NCBI RefSeq assembly: GCF_051020765.1
Contig: NW_027469743.1
Coordinates: 1 to 64,000, forward strand
Direction: 5' to 3'
DNA: 64,000 nt
From: Lasioglossum baleicum
Taxonomy: Eukaryota; Arthropoda; Insecta; Hymenoptera; Halictidae
Below the pieces are notes generated by a model, which saw nothing but the letters and a program-made list of their open reading frames with translations, did not search any database and was not told the origin of the DNA. Shown here in pieces: positions 11,600 to 24,626 of the stretch; the stretch's first letter is position 1; every line of letters begins with the position of its first letter. Position numbers and translations under genes: made by a program.

Positions 11600-14168
11600 C
11601 GTTATGCGTTATGCGTTATGCGTTATGCGTTATGCGTTATGCGTTATGCGTTATGCGTTATGCGTTATGCGTTATGCGTTATGCGTTATGCGTTATGCGT
11701 TATGCGTTATGCGTTATGCGTTATGCGTTATGCGTTATGCGTTATGCGTTATGCGTTATGCGTTATGCGTTATGCGTTATGCGTTATGCGTTATGCGTTA
11801 TGCGTTATGCGTTATGCGTTATGCGTTATGCGTTATGCGTTATGGTTTATGCGCTATGCGTTATGCGTTATGCGTTATGCGTTATGCGTTATGCGTTATG
11901 CGTTATGCGTTATGCGTTATGCGTTATGCGTTATGCGTTATGCGTTATGTGTTATGCGTTATGCGTTATGCGTTATGCGTTATGCGTTATGCGTTATGCG
12001 TTATGCGTTATGCGTTATGCGTTATGCGTTATGCGTTATGCGTTATGCGTTATGCGTTATGCGTTATGCGTTATGCGTTATGCGTTATGCGTTATGCGTT
12101 ATGCGTTATGCGTTATGCGTTATGCGTTATGCGTTATGCGTTATGCGTTATGCGTTATGCGTTATGCGTTATGCGTTATGCGTTATGCGTTATGCGTTAT
12201 GCGTTATGCGTTATGCGTTATGCGTTATGCGTTATGCGTTATGCGTTATGCGTTATGCGTTATGCGTTATGCGTTATGCGTTATGCGTTATGCGTTATGC
12301 GTTATGCGTTATGCGTTATGCGTTATGCGTTATGCGTTATGGTTTATGCGTTATGCGTTATGCGTTATGCGTTATGCGTTATGCGTTATGCGTTATGCGT
12401 TATGCGTTATGCGTTATGCGTTATGCGTTATGCGTTATGCGTTATGCGTTATGCGTTATGCGTTATGCGTTATGCGTTATGCGTTATGCGTTATGCGTTA
12501 TGCGTTATGCGTTATGCGTTATGCGTTATGCGTTATGCGTTTTGCGTTATGCGTTATGCGTTATGCGTTATGCGTTATGCGTTATGCGTTATGCGTTATG
12601 CGTTATGCGTTATGCGTTATGCGTTATGCGTTATGCGTTATGCGTTATGCGTTATGCGTTATGCGTTATGCGTTATGCGTTATGCGTTATGCGTTATGCG
12701 TTATGCGTTATGCGTTATGCGTTATGCGTTATGCGTTATGCGTTATGCGTTATGCGTTATGCGTTATGCGTTATGCGTTATGCGTTATGCGTTATGCGTT
12801 ATGCGTTATGCGTTATGCGTTATGCGTTATGCGTTATGCGTTATGCGTTATGCGTTATGCGTTATGCGTTATGCGTTATGCGTTATGCGTTATGCGTTAT
12901 GCGTTATGCGTTATGCGTTATGCGTTATGCGTTATGCGTTATGCGTTATGGGTTAAGCGTTATGCCTTATGGTTTATACGTTATGCGTTATGCGTTATGC
13001 GTTACGAGTTTTGCGTTACGTGTTAAGCGTTATGCGTTATGCGTTATGCGTTATGCGTTATGCGTTATGCGTTATGCGTTATGCGTTATGCGTTATGCGC
13101 TATGCGTTATGCGTTATGCGTTATGCGTTATGCGTTATGCGTTATGCGTTATGCGTTATGCGTTATGCGTTATGCGTTATGCGCTATGCGTTATGCGTTA
13201 TGCGTTATGCGTTATGCGTTATGCGTTATGCGTTATGCGTTATGCGTTATGCGTTATGCGTTATGCGTTAAGCGTTATGCGTTATGCGTTATGCGTTATG
13301 CGTTATGCGTTATGCGTCATGCGTTATGCGTTATGCGTTATGCGTTATGCGTTATGCGTTATGCGTTATGGGCTAAGCGTTATGCCTGATGGTTTATACG
13401 TTATGCGTTATGCGTTATGCGTTATGCGTTATGCGTTATGCGTTATGCGTTATGCGTTATGCGTTATGCGTTATGCGTTATGCGTTATGCGTTATGCGTT
13501 ATGCGTTATGCGTTATGCGTTATGCGTTATGCGTTATGCGTTATGCGTTATGCGTTATGCGTTATGCGTTATGCGTTATGCGTTATGCGTTATGCGTTAT
13601 GCGTTATGCGTTATGCGTTATGCGTTATGCGTTATGCGTTATGCGTTATGCGTTATGCGTTATGCGTTATGCGTTATGCGTTATGCGTTAAGCGTTATGC
13701 GTTATGCGTTATGCGTTATGCGGTATGCGTTATGCGTTATGCGTTATGCGTTATGCGTTATGCGTTATGCGTTATGCGTTATGCGTTATGCGTTATGCGT
13801 TATGGGCTAAGCGTTATGCCTTATGGTTTATACGTTATGAGTTATGCGTTATGCGTTATGCGTTATGCGTTATGCGTTATGCGTTATGCGTTATGCGTTA
13901 TGCGTTATGCGTTATGCGTTATGCGTTATGCGTTATGCGTTATGCGTTATGCGTTATGCGTTATGCGTTATGCGTTATGCGTTATGCGTTATGCGTTATG
14001 CGTTATGCGTTATGCGTTATGCGTTATGCGTTATGCGTTATGCGTTATGCGTTATGCGTTATGCGTTATGCGTTATGCGTTATGCGTTATGCGTTATGCG
14101 TTATGCGTTATGCGTTATGCGTTATGCGTTATGCGTTATGCGTTATGCGTTATGCGTTATGCGTTATG

Positions 14169-14714
14169 GGCTAAGCGTTATGCCTTATGGTTTATACGTT
14201 ATGAGTTATGCGTTATGCGTTATGCGTTATGCGTTATGCGTTATGCGTTATGCGTTATGCGTTATGCGTTATGCGTTATGCGTTATGCGTTATGCGTTAT
14301 GCGTTATGCGTTATGCGTTATGCGTTATGCGTTATGCGTTATGCGTTATGCGTTATGCGTTATGCGTTATGCGTTATGCGTTATGCGTTATGCGTTATGC
14401 GTTATGCGTTATGCGTTATGCGTTATGCGTTATGCGTTATGCGTTATGCGTTATGCGTTATGCGTTATGCGTTATGCGTTATGCGTTATGCGTTATGCGT
14501 TATGCGTTATGCGTTATGCGTTATGCGTTATGCGTTATGCGTTATGCGTTATGCGTAATGCGTTATGCGTTATGCGTTATGCGTTATGCGTTATGCGTTA
14601 TGCGTTATGCGTTATGCGTTATGCGTTATGCGTTATGCGTTATGCGTTAAGCGTTATGCGTTATGCGTTATGCGTTATGCGGTATGCGTTATGCGTTATG
14701 CGTTATGCGTTAGG
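14169..14714 (+). repeat. Second copy of the 6,189 segment
   Basis: GGCTAAG 14,169, then CGTAATG 14,554, CGTTAAG 14,645, CGGTATG 14,680 and CGTTAGG 14,708. The last four repeat the exact spacing at 6,637-6,797. The partner is about 8 kb away, across domain 2. Confidence 0.85.
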
Positions 14715-15099
14715 CGTTATGCGTTATGCGTTATGCGTTATGCGTTATGCGTTATGCGTTATGCGTTATGCGTTATGCGTTATGCGTTATGCGTTATGCG
14801 TTATGCGTTATGCGTTATGCGTTATGCGTTATGCGTTATGCGTTATGCGTTATGCGTTAGGCGTTATGCGTTATGCGTTATGCGTTATGCGTTATGCGTT
14901 ATGCGTTATGCGTTATGCGTTATGCGTTATGCGTTATGCGTTATGGGCTAAGCGTTATGCCTTATGGTTTATACGTTATGAGTTATGCGTTATGCGTTAT
15001 GCGTTATGCGTTATGCGTTATGCGTTATGCGTTATGCGTTATGCGTTATGCGTTATGCGTTATGCGTTATGCGTTATGCGTTATGCGTTATGCGTTATG

Positions 15100-15183
15100 C
15101 CTTATGGTTTATACGTTATGAGTTATGCGTTATGCGTTATGCGTTATGCGTTATGCGTTATGCGTTATGCGTTATGGGCTAAG
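15100..15183 (+). repeat. Short duplicated block (partner 15,765-15,848)
   Basis: CCTTATG-GTTTATA at 15,100, AGTTATG at 15,121 and GGCTAAG at 15,177 recur at 15,765, 15,786 and 15,842, each exactly 665 bp (95 units) later. Confidence 0.8.
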
Positions 15184-17017
15184 CGTTATGCCTTATGGTT
15201 TATACGTTATGCGTTATGCGTTATGCGTTATGCGTTATGCGTTATGCGTTATGCGTTATGCGTTATGAGTTATGCGTTATGCGTTATGCGTTATGCGTTA
15301 TGCGTTATGCGTTATGCGTTATGGGCTAAGCGTTATGCCTTATGGTTTATACGTTATGCGTTATGCGTTATGCGTTATGCGTTATGCGTTATGCGTTATG
15401 CGTTATGCGTTATGCGTTATGCGTTATGCGTTATGCGTTATGCGTTATGCGTTATGCGTTATGCGTTATGCGTTATGCGTTATGCGTTATGCGTTATGCG
15501 TAATGCGTTATGCGTTATGCGTTATGCGTTATGCGTTATGCGTTATGCGTTATGCGTTATGCGTTATGCGTTATGCGTTATGCGTTATGCGTTATGCGTT
15601 ATGCGTTATGCGTTATGCGTTATGCGTTATGCGTTATGCGTTATGCGTTATGCGTTATGCGTTATGCGTTATGCGTTATGCGTTATGCGTTATGCGTTAT
15701 GCGTTATGCGTTATGCGTTATGCGTTATGCGTTATGCGTTATGCGTTATGCGTTATGCGTTATGCCTTATGGTTTATACGTTATGAGTTATGCGTTATGC
15801 GTTATGCGTTATGCGTTATGCGTTATGCGTTATGCGTTATGGGCTAAGCGTTATGCCTTATGGTTTATACGTTATGCGTTATGCGTTATGCGTTATGCGT
15901 TATGCGTTATGCGTTATGCGTTATGCGTTATGCGTTATGCGTTATGCGTTATGCGTTATGGGCTAAGCGTTATGCCTTATGGTTTATACGTTATGAGTTA
16001 TGCGTTATGCGTTATGCGTTATGCGTAATGCGTTATGCGTTATGCGTTATGCGTTATGCGTTATGCGTTATGCGTTATGCGTTATGCGTTATGCGTTATG
16101 GGCTATGCGTTATGCCTTATGGTTTATACGTTATGCGTTATGCGTTATGCGTTATGCGTTATGCGTTATGCGTTATGCGTTATGCGTTATGCGTTATGCG
16201 TTATGCGTTATGCGTTCTGCGTTATGCGTTATGCGTTATGCGTTATGCGTTATGCGTTATGCGTTAAGCGTTATGCGTTATGCGTTATGCGTTATGAGTT
16301 ATGCGTTATGCGTTATGCGTTATGCGTTATGCGTTATGCGTTATGCGTTATGCGTTATGCGTTATGCGTTATGCGTTATGCGTTATGCGTTATGCGTTAT
16401 GCGTTATGCGTTATGCGTTATGCGTTATGCGTTCAGCGTTATGCGTTATGCGTTAAGCGTTATGCGTTATGCGTTATGCGTTATGAGTTATGCGTTATGC
16501 GTTATGCGTTATGCGTTATGCGTTATGCGTTATGCGTAATGCGTTATGCGTTATGCGTTATGCGTTATGCGTTATGCGTTATGCGTTATGCGTTATGCGT
16601 TATGCGTTATGCGTTATGCGTTATGCGTTAAGCGTTATGCGTTATGCGTTATGCGTTATGCGTTATGCGTTATGCGTTATGCGTTATGCGTTTTGCGTTA
16701 TGCGTTATGCGTTATACGTTATGCGTTATGCGTTACGCGTTATGCGTTATGCGTTATGCGTTATGCGTTATGCGTTATGCGTTATGCGTTATGCGTTATG
16801 CGTTATGCGTTATGCGTTATGCGTTATGCGTTATGCGTTATGCGTTATGCGTTATGCGTTATGCGTTATGCGTTATGCGTTATGCGTTATGCGTTATGCG
16901 TTATGCGTTATGCGTTATGCGTTATGCGTTATGCGTTATGCGTTATGCGTTATGCGTTATGCGTTATGCGTTATGCGTTATGCGTTATGCGTTATGCGTT
17001 ATGCGTTATGCGTTATG

Positions 17018-17947
17018 CGTTGTGCGTTATGCGTAATGCGTTATGCGTTATGCGTTATGCGTTATGCGTTATGCGTTATGCGTTATGCGTTATGCGTTAT
17101 GCGTTAAGCGTTATGCGTTATGCGTTATGCGTCAAGCGTTATCCGTTATGCGTTATGCGTTATGCGTTATGCGTTATGCGTTAAGCGTTATGCGTTTGCG
17201 TTATGCGTAATGCGTTATGCGTTATGCGTTATGCGTTATGCGTTAAGCGTTATGCGTTATGCGTTATGCGTTATGCGTTATGCGTTATGCGTTGTGCGTT
17301 ATGCGTAATGCGTTATGCGTTATGCGTTATGCGTTATGCGTTATGCGTTATGCGTTATGCGTTATGCGTTAAGCGTTATGCGTTATGCGTTATGCGTCAA
17401 GCGTTATCCGTTATGCGTTATGCGTTATGCGTTATGCGTTATGCGTTATGCGTTAAGCGTTATGCGTTATGCGTTATGCGTCAAGCGTTATCCGTTATGC
17501 GTTATGCGTTATGCGTTATGCGTTATGCGTTAAGCGTTATGCGTTATGCGTTATGCGTTATGCGTTATGCGTTATGCGTTATGCGTTATGCGTTATGCGT
17601 TATGCGTTATGCGTTATGCGTTGTGCGTTATGCGTTATGCGTTATGCGTTATGCGTTATGCGTTATGCGTTATGCGTTGTGCGTTATGCGTTATGCGTTA
17701 TGCGTTATGCGTTATGCGTTATGCGTTATGCGTTATGCGTTATGCGTTATGCGTTATGCGTTATGCGTTATGCGTTATGCGTTATGCGTTATGCGTTATG
17801 CGTTATGCGTTATGCGTTATGCGTTATGCGTTATGCGTTATGCGTTATGCGTTATGCGTTATGCGTTATGCGTTATGCGTTATGCGTTATGCGTTATGCG
17901 TTATGCGTTATGCGTTATGCGTTATGCGTTATGCGTTATGCGTTATG
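17018..17947 (+). repeat. 930-bp higher-order repeat, copy 1
   Basis: CGTTGTG 17,018, CGTAATG 17,032, CGTCAAG 17,130, 6-bp CGTTTG 17,193, CGTAATG 17,206, CGTTGTG 17,290 and CGTAATG 17,304 all recur exactly 930 bp later. 930 is 133 units minus one base, as expected from the single 6-bp unit inside. Confidence 0.9.
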
Positions 17948-18470
17948 CGTTGTGCGTTATGCGTAATGCGTTATGCGTTATGCGTTATGCGTTATGCGTT
18001 ATGCGTTATGCGTTATGCGTTATGCGTTATGCGTTAAGCGTTATGCGTTATGCGTTATGCGTCAAGCGTTATCCGTTATGCGTTATGCGTTATGCGTTAT
18101 GCGTTATGCGTTAAGCGTTATGCGTTTGCGTTATGCGTAATGCGTTATGCGTTATGCGTTATGCGTTATGCGTTAAGCGTTATGCGTTATGCGTTATGCG
18201 TTATGCGTTATGCGTTATGCGTTGTGCGTTATGCGTAATGCGTTATGCGTTATGCGTTATGCGTTATGCGTTATGCGTTATGCGTTATGCGTTAAGCGTT
18301 ATGCGTTATGCGTTATGCGTTATGCGTCAAGCGTTATCCGTTATGCGTTATGCGTTATGCGTTATGCGTTATGCGTTATGCGTTATGCGTTAAGCGTTAT
18401 GCGTTATGCGTTATGCGTCAAGCGTTATCCGTTATGCGTTATGCGTTATGCGTTATGCGTTATGCGTTAA
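17948..18470 (+). repeat. 930-bp higher-order repeat, copy 2 (matched part)
   Basis: CGTTGTG 17,948, CGTAATG 17,962, CGTCAAG 18,060, CGTTTG 18,123, CGTAATG 18,136, CGTTGTG 18,220 and CGTAATG 18,234. Beyond 18,240 the pattern continues (CGTCAAG 18,325 and 18,416) with whole-unit length differences. Confidence 0.88.
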
Positions 18471-19437
18471 GCGTTATGCGTTATGCGTTATGCGTTATGC
18501 GTTATGCGTTATGCGTTATGCGTTATGCGTTATGCGTTATGCGTTATGCGTTATGCGTTATGCGTTATGCGTTGTGCGTTATGCGTTATGCGTTCTGCGT
18601 TATGCGTTATGCGTTATGCGTTATGCGTTATGCGTTATGCGTTATGCGTTATGCGTTATGCGTTATGCGTTATGCGTTATGCGTTATGCGTTATGCGTTA
18701 TGCGTTATGCGTTATGCGTTATGCGTTAAGCGTTATGCGTTATGCGTTATGCGTCAAGCGTTATCCGTTATGCGTTATGCGTTATGCGTTATGCGTTATG
18801 CGTTAAGCGTTATGCGTTATGCGTTATGCGTTATGCGTTATGCGTTATGCGTTATGCGTTATGCGTTATGCGTTATGCGTTATGCGTTATGCGTTATGCG
18901 TTATGCGTTGTGCGTTATGCGTTCTGCGTTCTGCGTTATGCGTTATGCGTTATGCGTTATGCGTTATGCGTTATGCGTTATGCGTTATGCGTTATGCGTT
19001 ATGCGTTATGCGTTATGCGTTATGCGTTATGCGTTATGCGTTATGCGTTATGCGTTATGCGTTATGCGTTATGCGTTATGCGTTATGCGTTATGCGTTAT
19101 GCGTTATGCGTTATGCGTTATGCGTTATGCGTTATGCGTTATGCGTTATGCGTTATGCGTTATGCGTTATGCGTTATGCGTTATGCGTTATGCGTTATGC
19201 GTTATGCGTTATGCGTTATGCGTTATGCGTTATGCGTTATGCGTTATGCGTTATGCGTTATGCGTTATGCGTTATGCGTTTTGCGTTATGCGTTATGCGT
19301 TATACGTTATGCGTTATGCGTTACGCGTTATGCGTTATGCGTTATGCGTTATGCGTTATGCGTTATGCGTTATGCGTTATGCGTTATGCGTTATGCGTTA
19401 TGCGTTATGCGTTATGCGTTATGCGTTATGCGTTATG

Positions 19438-21038
19438 CGTTGTGCGTTGTGCGTTATGCGTAATGCGTTATGCGTTATGCGTTATGCGTTATGCGTTATG
19501 CGTTATGCGTTATGCGTTATGCGTTATGCGTTAAGCGTTATGCGTTATGCGTTATGCGTCAAGCGTTATCCGTTATGCGTTATGCGTTATGCGTTATGCG
19601 TTATGCGTTAAGCGTTATGCGTTTGCGTTATGCGTAATGCGTTATGCGTTATGCGTTATGCGTTATGCGTTAAGCGTTATGCGTTATGCGTTATGCGTTA
19701 TGCGTTATGCGTTATGCGTTGTGCGTTATGCGTAATGCGTTATGCGTTATGCGTTATGCGTTATGCGTTATGCGTTATGCGTTATGCGTTATGCGTTATG
19801 CGTTAAGCGTTATGCGTTATGCGTTATGCGTAATGCGTTATGCGTTATGCGTTATGCGTTATGCGTTATGCGTTATGCGTTATGCGTTATGCGTTATGCG
19901 TTATGCGTTATGCGTTATGCGTTAAGCGTTATGCGTTATGCGTTATGCGTTATGCGTTATGCGTTATGCGTTATGCGTTATGCGTTTTGCGTTATGCGTT
20001 ATGCGTTATACGTTATGCGTTATGCGTTACGCGTTACGCGTTATGCGTTATGCGTTATGCGTTATGCGTTATGCGTTATGCGTTATGCGTTATGCGTTAT
20101 GCGTTATGCGTTATGCGTTATGCGTTATGCGTTATGCGTTATGCGTTATGCGTTATGCGTTATGCGTTATGCGTTATGCGTTATGCGTTATGCGTTATGC
20201 GTTATGCGTTATGCGTTATGCGTTATGCGTTGTGCGTTATGCGTAATGCGTTATGCGTTATGCGTTATGCGTTATGCGTTATGCGTTATGCGTTATGCGT
20301 TATGCGTTATGCGTTATGCGTTATGCGTTATGCGTTAAGCGTTATGCGTTATGCGTTATGCGTCAAGCGTTATCCGTTATGCGTTATGCGTTATGCGTTA
20401 TGCGTTAAGCGTTTGCGTTATGCGTAATGCGTTATGCGTTATGCGTTATGCGTTATGCGTTAAGCGTTATGCGTTATGCGTTATGCGTTATGCGTTATGC
20501 GTTATGCGTTGTGCGTTATGCGTAATGCGTTATGCGTTATGCGTTATGCGTTATGCGTTATGCGTTATGCGTTATGCGTTATGCGTTAAGCGTTATGCGT
20601 TATGCGTTATGCGTTATGCGTCAAGCGTTATCCGTTATGCGTTATGCGTTATGCGTTATGCGTTATGCGTTATGCGTTAAGCGTTATGCGTTATGCGTTA
20701 TGCGTCAAGCGTTATCCGTTATGCGTTATGCGTTATGCGTTATGCGTTATGCGTTAAGCGTTATGCGTTATGCGTTATGCGTTATGCGTTATGCGTTATG
20801 CGTTATGCGTTATGCGTTATGCGTTATGCGTTATGCGTTATGCGTTATGCGTTATGCGTTATGCGTTATGCGTTGTGCGTTATGCGTTATGCGTTATGCG
20901 TTACGCGTTATGCGTTATGCGTTATGCGTTATGCGTTATGCGTTATGCGTTATGCGTTATGCGTTATGCGTTATGCGTTATGCGTTATGCGTTATGCGTT
21001 ATGCGTTATGCGTTATGCGTTATGCGTTATGCGTTATG
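19438..21038 (+). repeat. 1,601-bp higher-order repeat, copy 1
   Basis: It starts with a CGTTGTG pair at 19,438. Markers: CGTAATG 19,459, CGTCAAG 19,557, CGTTTG 19,620, CGTAATG 19,829, CGTTTTG 19,983, CGTTATA 20,004, a CGTTACG pair 20,025, CGTTGTG 20,228, CGTCAAG 20,361, CGTTTG 20,410. Markers up to the CGTTACG pair recur exactly 1,601 bp later; those from 20,228 recur 1,594 bp later. 1,601 is 229 units minus two bases, matching two 6-bp units per copy. Confidence 0.93.
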
Positions 21039-22632
21039 CGTTGTGCGTTGTGCGTTATGCGTAATGCGTTATGCGTTATGCGTTATGCGTTATGCGTTAT
21101 GCGTTATGCGTTATGCGTTATGCGTTATGCGTTAAGCGTTATGCGTTATGCGTTATGCGTCAAGCGTTATCCGTTATGCGTTATGCGTTATGCGTTATGC
21201 GTTATGCGTTAAGCGTTATGCGTTTGCGTTATGCGTAATGCGTTATGCGTTATGCGTTATGCGTTATGCGTTAAGCGTTATGCGTTATGCGTTATGCGTT
21301 ATGCGTTATGCGTTATGCGTTGTGCGTTATGCGTAATGCGTTATGCGTTATGCGTTATGCGTTATGCGTTATGCGTTATGCGTTATGCGTTATGCGTTAT
21401 GCGTTAAGCGTTATGCGTTATGCGTTATGCGTAATGCGTTATGCGTTATGCGTTATGCGTTATGCGTTATGCGTTATGCGTTATGCGTTATGCGTTATGC
21501 GTTATGCGTTATGCGTTATGCGTTAAGCGTTATGCGTTATGCGTTATGCGTTATGCGTTATGCGTTATGCGTTATGCGTTATGCGTTTTGCGTTATGCGT
21601 TATGCGTTATACGTTATGCGTTATGCGTTACGCGTTACGCGTTATGCGTTATGCGTTATGCGTTATGCGTTATGCGTTATGCGTTATGCGTTATGCGTTA
21701 TGCGTTATGCGTTATGCGTTATGCGTTATGCGTTATGCGTTATGCGTTATGCGTTATGCGTTATGCGTTATGCGTTATGCGTTATGCGTTATGCGTTATG
21801 CGTTATGCGTTATGCGTTATGCGTTGTGCGTTATGCGTAATGCGTTATGCGTTATGCGTTATGCGTTATGCGTTATGCGTTATGCGTTATGCGTTATGCG
21901 TTATGCGTTATGCGTTATGCGTTATGCGTTAAGCGTTATGCGTTATGCGTTATGCGTCAAGCGTTATCCGTTATGCGTTATGCGTTATGCGTTATGCGTT
22001 AAGCGTTTGCGTTATGCGTAATGCGTTATGCGTTATGCGTTATGCGTTATGCGTTAAGCGTTATGCGTTATGCGTTATGCGTTATGCGTTATGCGTTATG
22101 CGTTGTGCGTTATGCGTAATGCGTTATGCGTTATGCGTTATGCGTTATGCGTTATGCGTTATGCGTTATGCGTTATGCGTTAAGCGTTATGCGTTATGCG
22201 TTATGCGTTATGCGTCAAGCGTTATCCGTTATGCGTTATGCGTTATGCGTTATGCGTTATGCGTTATGCGTTAAGCGTTATGCGTTATGCGTTATGCGTC
22301 AAGCGTTATCCGTTATGCGTTATGCGTTATGCGTTATGCGTTATGCGTTAAGCGTTATGCGTTATGCGTTATGCGTTATGCGTTATGCGTTATGCGTTAT
22401 GCGTTATGCGTTATGCGTTATGCGTTATGCGTTATGCGTTATGCGTTATGCGTTATGCGTTATGCGTTGTGCGTTATGCGTTATGCGTTATGCGTTATGC
22501 GTTATGCGTTATGCGTTATGCGTTGTGCGTTATGCGTTATGCGTTATGCGTTATGCGTTATGCGTTATGCGTTATGCGTTATGCGTTATGCGTTATGCGT
22601 TATGCGTTATGCGTTATGCGTTATGCGTTATG
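21039..22632 (+). repeat. 1,601-bp higher-order repeat, copy 2
   Basis: CGTTGTG pair 21,039, CGTCAAG 21,158, CGTTTG 21,221, CGTAATG 21,430, CGTTTTG 21,584, a CGTTACG pair 21,626, CGTTGTG 21,822, CGTCAAG 21,955, CGTTTG 22,004. It is one canonical unit shorter between 21,640 and 21,822. In both copies the second 6-bp unit directly follows CGTTAAG, whereas the first has a canonical unit between. The right end is approximate. Confidence 0.9.
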
Positions 22633-24626
22633 CGTTATGCGTTATGCGTTATGCGTTATGCGTTATGCGTTATGCGTTATGCGTTATGCGTTATGCGTTA
22701 TGCGTTATGCGTTATGCGTTATGCGTTATGCGTTATGCGTTATGCGTTATGCGTTATGCGTTATGCGTTATGCATTATGCGTTATGCGTTATGCGTTATG
22801 CGTTATGCGTTATGCGTCAAGCGTTATCCGTTATGCGTTATGCGTTATGCGTTATGCGTTATGCGTTATGCGTTATGCGTTAAGCGTTATGCGTTATGCG
22901 TTATGCGTCAAGCGTTATCCGTTATGCGTTATGCGTTATGCGTTATGCGTTATGCGTTAAGCGTTATGCGTTATGCGTTATGCGTTATGCGTTATGCGTT
23001 ATGCGTTATGCGTTATGCGTTATGCGTTATGCGTTATGCGTTATGCGTTATGCGTTATGCGTTATGCGTTGTGCGTTATGCGTTATGCGTTATGCGTTAT
23101 GGGTTATGCGTTATGCGTTATGCGTTGTGCGTTATGCGTTATGCGTTATGCGTTATGCGTTATGCGTTATGCGTTATGCGTTATGCGTTATGCGTTATGC
23201 GTTATGCGTTATGCGTTATGCGTTATGCGTTATGCGTTATGCGTTATGCGTTATGCGTTATGCGTTATGCGTTATGCGTTATGCGTTATGCGTTATGCGT
23301 TATGCGTTATGCGTTATGCGTTATGCGTTATGCGTTATGCGTTATGCGTTATGCGTTATGCGTTATGCGTTATGCGTTATGCGTTATGCGTTATGCGTTA
23401 TGCGTTGTGCGTTATGCGTAATGCGTTATGCGTTATGCGTTATGCGTTATGCGTTATGCGTTATGCGTTATGCGTTATGCGTTATGCGTTAAGCGTTATG
23501 CGTTATGCGTTATGCGTCAAGCGTTATCCGTTATGCGTTATGCGTTATGCGTTATGCGTTATGCGTTAAGCGTTATGCGTTTGCGTTATGCGTAATGCGT
23601 TATGCGTTATGCGTTATGCGTTATGCGTTAAGCGTTATGCGTTATGCGTTATGCGTTATGCGTTATGCGTTATGCGTTGTGCGTTATGCGTAATGCGTTA
23701 TGCGTTATGCGTTATGCGTTATGCGTTATGCGTTATGCGTTATGCGTTAAGCGTTATGCGTTATGCGTTATGCGTTATGCGTCAAGCGTTATCCGTTATG
23801 CGTTATGCGTTATGCGTTATGCGTTATGCGTTATGCGTTATGCGTTATGCGTTATGCGTTATGCGTTATGCGTTATGCGTTATGCGTTATGCGTTATGCG
23901 TTATGCGTTATGCGTTATGCGTTATGCGTTATGCGTTATGCGTTATGCGTTATGCGTTATGCGTTATGCGTTATGCGTTATGCGTTATGCGTTATGCGTT
24001 ATGCGTTATGCGTTATGCGTTATGCGTTATGCGTTATGCGTTATGCGTTATGCGTTATGCGTTATGCGTTATGCGTTATGCGTTATGCGTTATGCGTTAT
24101 GCGTTATGCGTTATGCGTTATGCGTTATGCGTTATGCGTTAAGCCTTATGCGTTATGCGTTATGCGTTATGCGTTATGGGCTAAGCGTTATGCCTTATGG
24201 TTTATACGTTATGAGTTATGCGTTATGCGTTATGCGTTATGCGTTATGCGTTATGCGTTATGCGTTATGCGTTATGCGTTATGCGTTATGCGTTATGCGT
24301 TATGCGTTATGCGTTATGCGTTATGCGTTATGCGTTATGCGTTATGCGTTATGCGTTATGCGTTATGCGTTATGCGTTATGCGTTATGCGTTATGCGTTA
24401 AGCGTTATGCGTTATGCGTTATGCGTTATGCGTTATGCGTTATGCGTTATGCGTTATGCGTTATGCGTTATGCGTTATGCGTTATGCGTTATGCGTTATG
24501 CGTTATGCGTTATGCGTTATGCGTTATGCGTTATGCGTTATGCGTTATGCGTTATGCGTTATGCGTTATGCGTTATGCGTTATGCGTTATGCGTTATGCG
24601 TTATGCGTTATGCGTTATGCGTTATG

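Larger units (their letters stand above)
7974..13370 (+). repeat. Domain 2: GGTTAAG and AGTTTTG blocks with CGCTATG and CGTCATG
   Basis: GGTTAAG blocks start at 7974, 8779, 9780 and 12951. Each has GGTTAAG, one canonical unit, CCTTATG-GTTTATA, two or three spacer units, CGTTACG (TGTTACG in the 8779 copy), AGTTTTG, CGTTACG, TGTTAAG. Between them lie CGCTATG (8961, 9045, 9941, 9948, 11131, 11852, 13098, 13182), CGTCATG (9136, 10095, 10270, 11264, 11439, 13315) and GTTTATG (10914, 11845, 12342). A 1,169-bp HOR lies at 10,046. All units are 7 bp and no gene is present. Confidence 0.9.
13371..16625 (+). repeat. Domain 3: densely packed GGCTAAG tags
   Basis: Tags of GGCTAAG, one canonical unit, CCTTATG-GTTTATA occur at 13,371, 13,805, 14,169, 14,946, 15,177, 15,324, 15,842 and 15,961; 15,100 and 15,765 lack GGCTAAG. 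The tag at 13,371 has CCTGATG instead of CCTTATG (13,385), the only such unit seen. A GGCTATG / CGTTCTG cassette lies at 16,101. Other markers are CGTAATG (14,554, 15,499, 16,024, 16,535), CGGTATG (13,721, 14,680) and CGTTAGG (14,708, 14,855). No gene is present. Confidence 0.88.
17193..23583 (+). repeat. Six-base units CGTTTG, context 1 (7 copies)
   Basis: Six-base units lie at 17,193, 18,123, 19,620, 20,410, 21,221, 22,004 and 23,578. Each follows CGTTAAG (directly at 20,410 and 22,004, after one canonical unit elsewhere). Each is followed by one canonical unit and CGTAATG. Each moves the heptamer register one base left. The fixed surroundings indicate one founding deletion spread by block duplication. 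Confidence 0.95.
16626..23793 (+). repeat. Domain 4: CGTTGTG, CGTAATG, CGTCAAG-CGTTATC and first 6-bp units
   Basis: Repeated order: CGTTGTG, one canonical unit, CGTAATG, a pure run, CGTTAAG, CGTCAAG-CGTTATC, CGTTAAG, the 6-bp unit CGTTTG, one canonical unit, CGTAATG. CGTCAAG-CGTTATC occurs at 17,130, 17,395, 17,479, 18,060, 18,325, 18,416, 18,752, 19,557, 20,361, 20,619, 20,703, 21,158, 21,955, 22,213, 22,297, 22,815, 22,906, 23,515 and 23,780. Three CGTTTTG, CGTTATA, CGTTACG series with 21-bp steps start at 16,689, 19,277 and 19,983, and a fourth at 21,584. HORs of 930 and about 1,600 bp are present. CCTTATG and GTTTATA, common on both sides, are absent. No gene is present. Confidence 0.9.
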
